From contig CBDCYN010000030.1 in NCBI GenBank assembly GCA_965224205.1, positions 1-61,597 on the forward strand: 61,597 nt of DNA, in the 5' to 3' direction. Source of the DNA: CBDCYN01 sp965224205 (GTDB taxonomy: Bacteria > Planctomycetota > Phycisphaerae > Phycisphaerales > Phycisphaeraceae). Positions 9,752 through 18,500 of the stretch are shown here, one piece after another (within the stretch, counting starts at the first letter, position 1; every line of letters begins with the position of its first letter). The notes beneath the pieces were generated by a model, which was not told where the DNA came from, made no database searches, and worked only from the letters and a program-made list of their open reading frames with translations. A program made the position numbers and the translations under genes.

Positions 9752-10763
9752 GAGCGCTTGGCGTAATTAATCGCCGCTGGCCGATAAGAGAGATTTCTGG
9801 CAAGGAGGCCAAGGTCATGGCGTATTCGATGGATCTACGTAAGCGGGTGGTATGGGCCGCCGAGTCGGGTCAGACGATCACGGGGGTATCACGACAGTTT
9901 CGGGTGGCGAGGTCGACGGTTCGCGACTGGTGTGATCGGCACCGCCGGGGCGTGTTGACGCCGGGGGTGCCGGGGCCCAAGGGGTCGGTCAAGCTTACGG
10001 CGGCCGATGAGCAACGGATGCGTGAGGCGGTGGCGGCCAAGCCGGGGATCACGGCCAAGCAGTTGAGGGCGATGCTGAACCTGGGCGTCGTGGAATCGAC
10101 GGTGTGCCGGGCGTTGAAGCGGCTGGGGCTGTCGCTCAAAAGAAGTCGCTGATCGCCGCCGAGCAAGATCGCCCCGACGTGGCCCAACGCCGCCACAACT
10201 TCACGATCGCCCGGCGGTTCGTGGACCCGGCCCATCTGGTTTTCCTCGACGAATCTGGGGCCAAGACGGATATGACCCGGCTGTATGGCTGGTCGCCGAT
10301 CGGGCAGCGTTGCGTGGACCGCACCCCGCACGGCCGCTGGAAGACGCTCACGATGCTCAGCGCGATCCGGCTCGACGGGGTGATCCAAGGTGCGACGGTC
10401 GTGGTCGATGGCCCGATGAACTCGGCGACGTTCCTGGCCTACACCCAGCAGTTCTTGGCCCCGTCGTTGCGCCCGGGTGACGTGGTCGTGATGGACAATC
10501 TCTCGAGTCACCAAGCCGCCGCGGTGCGCGAAGCGATCGAGGCCGTCGACGCCGACCTGGGGTACCTGCCCCCGTACAGCCCGGACCTGAACCCGATCGA
10601 GAAGCTGTGGAGCAAGGTCAAGGCGTGGCTACGCCGCGTCGCCGCCAAGACCTTCGGCACGCTCCAAGACGCCATCGCCGATGCCCTGACAGACGTCACG
10701 CCCACCGAGTGCCAAAACTACTTCACCTCTTGCGGATATGGCGATTATTGACGCAAAACGCTC
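9752..10763 (+). mobile_element. IS630-family element, type A copy 2, 1012 bp
   Basis: Inverted repeats begin GAGCGCTTGGCGTAATTA and, from the right, GAGCGTTTTGCGTCAATA. TA duplications lie at 9750-9751 and 10764-10765. It is inserted in istB of the IS21 element and so is younger than that element. It is related to but diverged from the copy at 3658-4667. Confidence 0.95.
9817..10751 (+). CDS. IS630-family transposase in two overlapping frames
   Basis: OrfA (9817-10152, 111 residues) starts after an AAGGAGG ribosome site with MAYSMDLRKRVV and carries two HTH segments, ending LGLSLKRSR. The catalytic half follows in another frame from about 10140 to 10751, reading KKSLIAAEQDRPDV onward, with D in VFLDESGAKT, D in VVMDNLSSH and E in LNPIEKLWS. 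The switch happens at an AAAAG run and needs a +1 (or -2) shift; the same layout in copy 1 argues for programmed frameshifting. Unlike copy 1 this OrfA has no extra lesion. Confidence 0.88.
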
Positions 10764-10928
10764 TAGCTACCGACTCAAGGACGCCAAGCGGCGACGTAAA
10801 CCCAAAGACAAATAATCACTCAGGAGATCAACCAAGAGGCTGGACCAACCCTCCAGCCAGAGATACAGTCATCCCCGGCGCCACATTTTTTACTCGACGG
10901 GCGCTACATTTTCTGACCGACGTTTACA

Positions 10929-11830
10929 GGCGGCTGACCTGCGGTTCATTTCACCTTATGGGGGACCGGCCGACGGTCACCATCAATGCCGGCTACAACA
11001 CCAAGCAGCGTCAGCTCGTCGACGTGGCATTGCGGCCGGACACCGCGTCTGAGATACGATCACTGTTGGCCAGTAAGCTGCCGACAACGCCGGCCTTCAA
11101 CCTGCCACGTCCCGAACGCGTGGTCTACATGCTCCGAGAAGATCTAGAAGTGGCCGGGATCGCCTATCGCGACGAGACCGGGCGTGTGTGTGACTTCCAC
11201 AGCCTCCGTCATACGTGTGGCACCCTCCTAGCCGCCGCCGGCGTGCACCCCAAGGTCATCCAGCGCGTCATGAGGCACTCTACGATCACCCTCACCATGG
11301 ACCGCTACACTCACGCCTTCAAGAGCGACGAAGCCGAAGCGATTCAGAAGCTGCCTAACCTTTCAAAGCTCTGTGGCGTGTCAAGATCGGCGACTGGCAC
11401 GCTCGGGCCCAATGATCCTGAATCCTTGGCCCTCAAACGGGGCGCTATACGGGGCGCAACGGGTGGACAACAATACACTGAAATGCCTCCCTCTGTGGAT
11501 TCGGTGATGAAAGAAACATCGCCGTCACCGCGTGCGTCCTCAGATGTAAGTTCTGGTAAAAAACACAGTAAGGATAAGGACTCATCAAAAAGGCCGCGGT
11601 GGGATTCGAACCCACGATGGCTTACGCCAACGGATTTGCAATCCGCTCCACGACACGCACAACCAGATAAGAATAAAGCATTTGCGATTGACCAGCCCTT
11701 CGGCGGGGCGCATAACGGGGCGCAATCGCAACTGGAGGGCTCCGACCTTCAGCGGGTGGTGACTGCTTGGGCGCAGTTGCCTAAAGCGGTACGGGTAGGC
11801 ATCGTGGCGATGGTCGACGCCATAAGTTAA
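10929..11830 (+). pseudogene. Tyrosine integrase 3' portion reading through a tRNA-derived att site into an alternative tail
   Basis: It begins directly at the IS21 end with RLTCGSFHL and matches the second half of the integrase at 47800-49323, including HSLRHTCGTLL, RHSTITLTMDRYTH and the catalytic Y. The 5' half is absent. After KKHSKDKDSS the frame reads through antisense tRNA sequence (11591-11649) and then, unlike the intact gene, continues in frame for about 60 codons to a tail containing LQRVVTAWAQLPKAVRVGIV. From memory such AW..LP.A...GI.AMV tails are common at the end of planctomycete integrases, so this looks like the original free-element form of the 3' end. Confidence 0.85.
11591..11649 (-). 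other. 3' part of a tRNA gene: probable attP-type core
   Basis: Fifty-nine bases identical to the 3' part of the tRNA at 49207-49289: the 5' anticodon-stem strand, anticodon loop, long variable arm, T arm and acceptor 3' strand. Identity stops at ccgctcc, after which this copy reads acgacacg and the full gene reads cttggtcc. The upstream integrase tail is also nearly identical in both places. An interrupted identity with its break next to the anticodon stem is what site-specific integration into a tRNA leaves behind. Confidence 0.8.
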
Positions 11831-11886
11831 GAGTCTGTCGTGTTGTCCGGACTTCATGTCCGCTTGCTTGTGGCACGAGTCACCTG

Positions 11887-12118
11887 CTAGAGCTCAGTAC
11901 CTTTGGCAACCTTCGATTCGCTTGGCAGTCTTTGATCCCGACGAAATTGGCCCTGGCAGCTCAGGAACGCCAAAGGTTGCCAACATCGCCAAGGATGCCA
12001 AGGTTTTGGGGGTAGGGCAGCTTGGCAACCTTCGAGGGCAACGGGTCCTTTTTGCGACTGAGTTTCAATCTACCGACGGAAAAGCTGAAAATGACGGTTT
12101 TGTTTGTTTTGCCCAGGA
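11887..12118. repeat. Dispersed repeat with TTGGCAACCTT motifs (copy 1)
   Basis: About 230 bases nearly identical to the reverse complement of 40190-40412. Inside are two direct copies of TTGGCAACCTTCGA and an inverted AAGGTTGCCAA, plus related AAGGATGCCAAGG. Each copy of the repeat is followed by a related 140-residue ORF. A frame reading FDPDEIGPGSSGTPKVAN is kept in both copies, so part may once have been coding. The motifs could be binding sites for a replication or excision protein; this is inference. Confidence 0.65.
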
Positions 12119-12216
12119 TTCTCAGTTCGACTTTCGCCCTTATGCCGCCTGCTGGTAGACGTGCAGGAGGATTTTGAGGGTTTTTCGACAACCCGGGCCG
12201 GATAGGCCGGTTGATA

Positions 12217-13364
12217 TACCTTCCTCGGGTGAGTTTGTCTGATCGGTAGAATAGGCTGACGTTAGCGGTTTGATTTTACTACGAAGTCACTGGACACAGG
12301 AGGCATGGATGCTTCAGATCACATTGACGGACGATGCGGTGGCGGCGTTGGATCGGGGGCGTTTTAGCGATCCAGATCCGCGGGTGCGGCGGAAGTTGCA
12401 GGTGGTTTGGCTCAAGAGCCATGGGTTGGCACATCGGCAGATCGCGGCCTTGGCAGGGGTCAGCAGCCGGACGGTGCAGCGTTATTTGAATACGTACCTC
12501 GACGGTGGGATCGAGGCGTTGAGGCAAAACGGCTACCGGGGTCAGCCCAGTCAATTGAACGCGCACGGCCCGAAGGTCAAGGCGTCTTTGGAACAACACC
12601 CGCCGTCGACGATCCACGAGGCGAGCCATCAGATCACGCAACTCACCGGTCTGCGTCGCGGCCCGACGCAAGTGCGAGCTTTTTTGAAACGGCTGGGTCT
12701 GCGTCGTCGCAAGCTCGGGGGTGTGCCGGGCAAGCTTGATCAGGCCAAGCATCAACAGCAGCGTGAATTCCTTGAACAGACCCTCGATCCGGCTTTGGAC
12801 GAAGCCGAACGGGGTGATCGCAGGGTTTTTTTGTAGACGCCTGCCACTTCGTCCATGGCGCGTTTCTGTGCTACGTGTGGTGCGTGGTGAGGCTGTTCAT
12901 CCGCACGCCCACCGGCCGCCGCCGGCTGAACGTGTTGGGGGCGTTGGATTTCGTGACCCGAGAGTTGGTGACCGTCACGAACACGACGTACATCACGGCC
13001 CAAACGGTCTGCGAATTACTCGAGACGCTCGCGGGGCGTTACCCCGGCCAAGCGATCACCCTGGTGCTGGACAACGCGCGGTATCAACGCTGCCGGTTGG
13101 TCCAAGATCGGGCCGTGGGGTTGGGCATCGAGTTGATGTTCCTGCCGTCCTACTCGCCGCACCTGAACCTGATCGAACGGATCTGGGGCCTGCTCAAGAA
13201 ACGCTGCCTCAACGGCCGGTACTACGAAACGTTCGATCGATTTCAGCAAGCCATCCACGACGGCATCGCCAAGCTGGCCACCGACGACAAACCCAACGTC
13301 CAAACCCTCATCACCCGCAACTTCCAACACTTCAACAATCGGACAATCTTAGCCGCGTGAGGTA
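12217..13364 (+). mobile_element. IS630-family element, type B copy 1, 1148 bp
   Basis: Its ends are TACCTTCCTCGGG and, at the right, GCCGCGTGAGGTA, flanked by TA at 12215-12216 and 13365-13366. Two further copies of the same length lie at 44399-45546 and 53818-54965, and all translated frames agree residue for residue, so the three are identical or nearly so. This copy is inserted in the IS701-like transposase gene. Confidence 0.95.
12309..13360 (+). CDS. IS630-family transposase in two frames joined at a T7 run (copy 1)
   Basis: The ATG at 12309 follows AGGAGG by five bases. OrfA has an HTH (IAALAGVSSRTVQRYLNTYL) and a linker, and ends at 12836 just after GDRR. There a T7 run (ggtttttttg) lets a -1 shift continue as VFFVDACHF, supplying the first catalytic D. 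The second half holds D in LVLDNARYQR and E in LNLIERIW, and ends RTILAA. The first D lies in the alternative frame only, so an active enzyme needs the shift; identical preservation in three copies argues the frameshift is programmed. Confidence 0.9.
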
Positions 13365-14764
13365 TAAAACCTCTTGGCGGGCGCTGTGGCTTCGTAGCGT
13401 TGCGAGCATGTCGGCGAAGGAAGCGTGGGGCTTCTTCGGGTACCACGGGCGATGCGGCGGGGTGTACAGGCGATGACCGGTTTTAGCGAACCACAACACG
13501 ATCAGGCTATACAACAACATCGCCACCGGGGCGGTGCGTTGGGCGGCCTTGCGTGTCCAGCCCTGAGGCTGCGCGAAGCCCAGGTGTTGCTTGGCGTCGT
13601 GGAAGGTCACCTCGATCGACCAACGCATCGCGTACCACGTCAAGACCTCTTGGGCCGTGGCGTGATCACACGTCGAGTAGAACGCCTGTTTCATCGTGTT
13701 GCGATCGCTGATCGGGTCGGTGGCCACGACCCGCAGCGGTCGATCGGGTGCGGCGTAGACCCGGGCTTGGGTGTGGGCGACGCGTACCGATCGCTTCTTG
13801 CCATAGAGGTTCAGGTCGACGCGTTGCGTGGACTTCTCAAGCATCTGTTTGGGAGTGGGCAAGCGTTGGCCGCGTTTGCGGGGCCGGCCGTTGGTTCCCG
13901 GGACCCGTTGGGGCGGGGGGGCGTACAGCCGCGCGTCGAGGACCAATCGACTGGTCAGGTCGCAGTTCTTGGGCAGATTCAACAACACACTCTGGCCGCC
14001 GTAGGCCGAGTCGGCCACCGCGTGAAAACGCCTCGATTCATAGGCCCCGCACAATACGGCGAGCATCTCGACGGCCAACTCGGGACGGGTGCGATAAGGG
14101 CGTTGGTGTTTTGCGGCTGTCTTCTTATTGAGGTAGAGGCGGAACAAGATCGGCAGGCAGAAAGAGCGTCGAGAACAAAACGGCAGCTGGACGATCACCC
14201 CCAGGACGACCCAGCTATGGCCCCAGTTCGTGATGGTGGTGCGTCGGCTCGACACCAGCGGGTCGTGGTGCATGCCGGCCCCGAACATCTTGGTGCCGCG
14301 TTTGCGGGCCAGCGTATCGTCGATGCCCAGCATGACCGTCCTGTCGTTGAGCCAAGGCTCGATGATTTCGAACACGGCCAAACCCACGGTGTCCAGCGAC
14401 CATCGGGCGCGGGCGAAGAAGCGATGGAAGACCGAGTGGTGCTTGTGAGTGACGGCTTGGGCGGCGACGATCATCGCGGTGACGGTGCGTCGCGTGGCGA
14501 AGACCCAACCGGTGACGAGGGTCAGGAAGTTCGAGAAACTCGGGGCGGTCATCCCCGCGGCCAAAGGTTGGACCACGTCCAGGAAAGAAGGTACAAGCGT
14601 CACAGCGAGCCTCCATGCTCAGTAGGTGGATCGGTTTCCAACCCACCCATCGGCAAGGCGGCTCGCTTCTATCTAAACGTCAGACCAGATGCCAAAAAAT
14701 GGCGAAAGTCGAACTCAGAACTGCTGATACAATAATGATGTCTTGCTAATCGCTGAAGTTTGTC

Positions 14765-15199
14765 ATGATCTATAGCGCTGAAACCGGAACAGGAACCATG
14801 ATCCAACGACGTTCTAACCCGACAGTTGCGTGCGAGGAATCTCCTTCAATCCCGTCCAGCTCTCGGTCCACGACGGGCGCGGTCGCATGCTCTGATCATG
14901 AGCATGAGTTTAAGGCGGCGCTGCACCGCCTCACCGACCTTTACGAGAAGAGTTACGAGCTGGCCGACTACGCGGTGGCGCTGCGGGTTTGTAAGGAGAT
15001 CCACAAGCTGTTGGGCTTGTACGACAAGCCGGTGGACGGAGAGCGGATCGCCCCGGACGCGTATCGCGAGATGTTGGCGACCCTGGACCTGATCCGTGAT
15101 CACTTGGTTCCTCTCGGCCTGGCGGACGAGACCTTGCCGATCGAGGAGCACGTGAGGATCGCTGCGGGGAAGGTGATGGAGCAACTGTCACTCGAGTAG
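14765..15199 (+). CDS. Unknown 144-residue helical protein (paralogue of 39699-40121)
   Basis: The core reads RLTDLYEKSYELADYAVALRVC then KEIHKLLGLYDKP and IEEHVRIAAGKVME; the protein at 39699-40121 shares most of these positions (RLTNLYEKSCELADYAVALR). It is predicted to be all helical with a variable N-terminus. Both paralogues lie downstream of the TTGGCAACCTT repeat, and here two insertion sequences separate them. Comparable small proteins occur next to integrases in planctomycete elements, but I recognise no characterised family. The first ATG was chosen because the paralogue starts at the aligned position. Confidence 0.65.
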   Translation: MIYSAETGTGTMIQRRSNPTVACEESPSIPSSSRSTTGAVACSDHEHEFKAALHRLTDLYEKSYELADYAVALRVCKEIHKLLGLYDKPVDGERIAPDAYREMLATLDLIRDHLVPLGLADETLPIEEHVRIAAGKVMEQLSLE

Positions 15200-15578
15200 C
15201 GGTAGGTCACTGACACGTTGGCGTTTATCGGTGTCGGTGGGGATTGTGCTCGATGCTGATTCCTACGCATAACAAAGTGGCCCATAGCGGTTGTCCGATC
15301 CGCTCCAACGCCCGTGCCGCAGGGCCAGCGATCGCGTCATCCAATCACGGAGCCTTGGAACTTCCGTCATCTATGTACGACGGCAAAGGGAATATATGTA
15401 CACACGGCCTGGGTGATGTAATCATTTGAATTATCAAAGCTTTATCGCGTTTGGTGATCGCATGAGGTTGAGGTCGAGCAACATTTTTTCAGAACCCTTG
15501 AAAGAAAACTTGGAGGCGAGGGGGCCGGTGGTTACAATAGGCTCGTTGGTAAGGTGATTCGGGGTTCAAGTCAATCAG
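15200..15578. other. Intergenic region before the giant surface gene
   Basis: No coding frame with family resemblance, no tRNA and no clear hairpin were found in these 379 bases. An AT-richer patch near 15390-15500 may contain the promoter of the downstream gene; no confident -35/-10 pair was identified. Confidence 0.4.
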
Positions 15579-18500
15579 GTGGTCTGGGCGGACAACGGGG
15601 CAGTTCGAAGTTTGGGACATCAGCGGATTCAATCGGGTTGGGTACCGCGTCTTGGGGCTAAGGCGTTGCGGCGTTTGACGGGTCTGTTGGAGGACCGGTC
15701 GACGCGGGTTTGGGGGGGTTACCTCGAAGCGTTGGAGCAGAAGATCCTGCTCAATGGGGATCCGTTGAGCCACGTCTTTTCTCGTTACAGCGATCAACTC
15801 AATGACCCGACGGATACGGCGGCGATCACGGTGCCGGTGTCGGCGGGGGATTTTACGGCCAACCGTTTGGGCGGGGTGAATATTGGATTCCGCGTCAAAG
15901 CCCAGGCGGGTAGTGCGTTGGCCCCGGCGGCGGTGGCGATCCGCGATGCGGGGGGGCAGGAGGTTGCTTTACGGTTCGCGAACGCGGATCTCAGCGATGG
16001 GGTGAGCCTGGCGTTAGCGGAGCTGGCGTTTGGGGATTACGAGGTGACGGTGTCGGGGGAAAGCGGCACGTCGGGGGCGTTTGACCTAGAACTATTCCTG
16101 ATCGGCGACGCGGACGGAGACCGGGACGTGGACCGCGACGACACGGTGCTGGTGCGTGGGTCGTTCGGGAGCTTGGCCGGCGAGGGTGGTTACCTTCTTG
16201 AAGCGGATTCGGACCTCGACGGTCGGATTACGTCGTTCGATGTGACCCAGCACATTCGCAACATCGCTGCTAGCACGAGCCTCGAACCGGTCACGCCGAC
16301 CGGTGAGATCCGGGGGATGAAGTTCCTGGATGTGGAGCCTACGGATCCGGGTGATCCGGCGGACGGGCCGATCCTGCTGCTGACACCCGATGGTGAGCTG
16401 AACAGTGTCGGGCCAGTGCTCGAGTCGGCGGGGTTCGAGGTCATCGTCGGCACCCTGGGCCCCGGTGAGATCTCGGCGGTTCTATCGACCAACCCGGACG
16501 TGGATCAGGTGTGGGTCTGGAACGACGGCTCGCAGCCGTTGCGGAATTCCGGGACGCCTCCGATCGACTCGCTGTTCTTTACCGATGACGACCTCGATGC
16601 CCTGGCCCAGTTCCAGCAGTCTCACGACCACTGGATCATGGACGGTCTGTCGTGGCGGGGTCATGTGACCGACTCAGAACGCAGCCTCACGGCTAACGAA
16701 GCGATCAATCTCGCGGCCGTCGGAGGCGGGATCGTGCTGGGCGCCGACAACGGCCCGCCGACTGGGGTCTCGAACGTCATTACCCAGCACGTGAATCAGG
16801 TGGCTGAGTTCTTTGACTTCGATCTGTTTATCGGCGCCTACATGACCACGGCGGATATCCAGTTCGAAGGTGGTGACCTGTTCGACACACCCAACCCGGT
16901 CGACCCGGATCAGCTCACTTCGTCGACGACGTCGTACTCGGAACTACCGCACGGTTCGCAGCCCAACGGGGTGTTCCTGGCCACGGCGGTGTTCGGTTCG
17001 CCTTCGAGCATTTATCCGGGGTTCTCCGCGTCGTCGCCGCCTCTGGAGCCCGACACGTTCGACGGGCAGGCATTCAACAGCGTTAATCATATTGTCACGA
17101 CCAGCATCCCGGGCGGCGGGATCGATGTCCAGGGCCTTGAAGGCTGGGTGATCTATCTGGATGAGAACGACAACGCGGTGCGTGATCCGGGTGAGTTGTT
17201 TACGACGACGGATACGGACGGCAACTACGCGTTCACGGACCTGCCGGTGGGCACGTACATCGTCCGCGAGGAGCAGCAGCCGGGGTTTGAGCAGACGGTG
17301 CCGTTCGATGGGTTCTATGAAGTGGTGCTGGCCGCGGACGAGGTGGTGACCGGGATCGACTACGGCAACCGGCAGGTGGAGGACAACAACCCACCGGTGA
17401 TCGTCAGCGATCCGGTGACGCAGATCGAGTTGGGTGCCCCCGGGGGCGATCCTCAGCTGATCGACCTGTCGACCTGGACGGTGGTGCAGTACGAACTGAA
17501 CGCTCAAGACGACGCCAACTGGGCGTTGGACGCTACGAACACGGTCGTCGAACAAACGATCAACGCGGATGCGTCGATCTTTCTCAGTGATTTTGACATC
17601 GCCAGCACACAGATCGAAGGCTCGTGGCGGGTCGATACCAGCGGCGACGACGACTACATGGGCTTCGTGTTCGGGTATCAGGGCCGGGGGCACTATTACC
17701 TCTTTGACTGGAAACAATTGGATCAGGGCGACGCGCTGGGGTTCGCCCAACACGGGATGAGCGTCAAGGTGATTGAGGTCGACGGGGGCGGGGACCCGAC
17801 GGGCTTGGACCTGTGGCCTACGTCCCCGACCACCGGCAACGTGACCGTGCTTCGGCACAACACGATCGGTTGGGAAGACTTCGTGGATTACGAGTTCCAG
17901 CTCACGTTCTTCCCAGGCCAGTTCCAGATCGAGGTGCTCGAGGGCGACACGGTGCTCGAGTCGTGGACGGTCGACGACGACACGTACACCGGCGGCGGGT
18001 TCGGGTTCTACAACTACTCTCAGGGCAACGTGCTCTATAGCGGGTTTACCCAGCGAGACCTGCCCCCGCAACAGTATGTGTATGACGTGGAAGCGGTGGA
18101 CCCCGACGGCGACCCGCTGACGTATTCGCTGGTCACCGGCCCCAGCGGGATGGGGATCGACCCGGACACGGGTCTGGTGACGTGGGACGTGACGTCGACA
18201 GACCTCGGCCAGCATGATGTGACGGTGCGGGTCGACGACGACGGGGGGTTATTCGATACGCAGTCGTTTACGATCACTGTGGAGGCGGCGGGGAACAACC
18301 CCCCGGCCGTTGAACCTCAGGTTTTTACGGTCGATGAAAACAGTCCGAACGCTACGGTGATCGGGACCGTCGTGGCCACGGATCCGGACGCGGGGGATAC
18401 GCTGACATTCGCGGTGACCGGTGGGACTGGGACCGACGCGTTTGCCGTCGACGAACAGACCGGCCAGATCACGGTGGCCGATACCGGCCTGTTGGATTTC

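Larger units (their letters stand above)
9040..10815 (+). pseudogene. istB: IS21 helper ATPase IstB, interrupted by an IS630
   Basis: An AAA+ ATPase with Walker A GNPGTGKTH and Walker B LLILDELGY; start ATG 9040 overlaps the istA stop. The IS630 at 9752-10763 lies near its 3' end. Removing it and one TA rejoins the frame into 254 codons ending SYRLKDAKRRRKPKDK. Only the last 17 residues are displaced, so the truncated protein still has both nucleotide-binding motifs; whether it works without its basic tail is unknown. Confidence 0.92.
7349..10928 (+). mobile_element. IS21-family insertion sequence with a nested IS630
   Basis: The termini read TGTGAACGTCGGCCAGAA and, inward from the right, TGTAAACGTCGGTCAGAA. 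Each end carries repeated aatgtagcgcc boxes (two near 7367-7412; two near 10880-10915), as expected of IS21 multiple terminal repeats. It holds istA and istB. No target duplication is seen: the left flank is an RHS gene and the right flank an integrase gene, so the element probably mediated a deletion or marks a recombination junction. istB is broken by the IS630 at 9752-10763. Confidence 0.92.
12140..14603 (-). pseudogene. IS701-like DDE transposase, 3' end split by an IS630
   Basis: Starting at a GTG (14603) six bases after a GGAGG-type site, the protein has the phrases GIDDTLARKRGTKMFGAGMHHD, WGHSWVVLGVIVQLPF and FRLYLNKK, and a late WYAMRWSIEVTFHDAKQHLG with the probable catalytic E, as in IS701 transposases. 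The IS630 at 12217-13364 cuts it 25 codons before its end: rejoining 14603-13365 with 12214-12140 gives 438 codons ending in LLHVYQQAA. As it stands the protein ends in a few residues read from the IS630. Confidence 0.85.
12119..14720 (-). mobile_element. IS701-like element with a nested IS630
   Basis: Terminal repeats read TTCTCAGTTCGACTTTCGCC on the left and TTCTGAGTTCGACTTTCGCC from the right. The related DNA at 40140-40412 shows continuous sequence at the corresponding point (gttttgttt, then gatagaataa), confirming insertion into that repeat module. No clean target duplication could be read, so the ends may be off by a few bases. Without the nested IS630 the element is about 1.45 kb. Confidence 0.8.

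Noticed and set aside
11585..11857. Minus-strand frames through the tRNA fragment and tRNA (also 48960-49283)
   Set aside because: Their residues are translations of tRNA sequence, a known source of false proteins.
13425..14735. 436-codon plus-strand frame
   Set aside because: Antisense shadow of the IS701-like transposase; no recognisable domain.
16944..18215. 423-codon minus-strand frame inside the giant gene
   Set aside because: Antisense to thrombospondin-C-like and dockerin-type domains; high GC makes long antisense frames common here.
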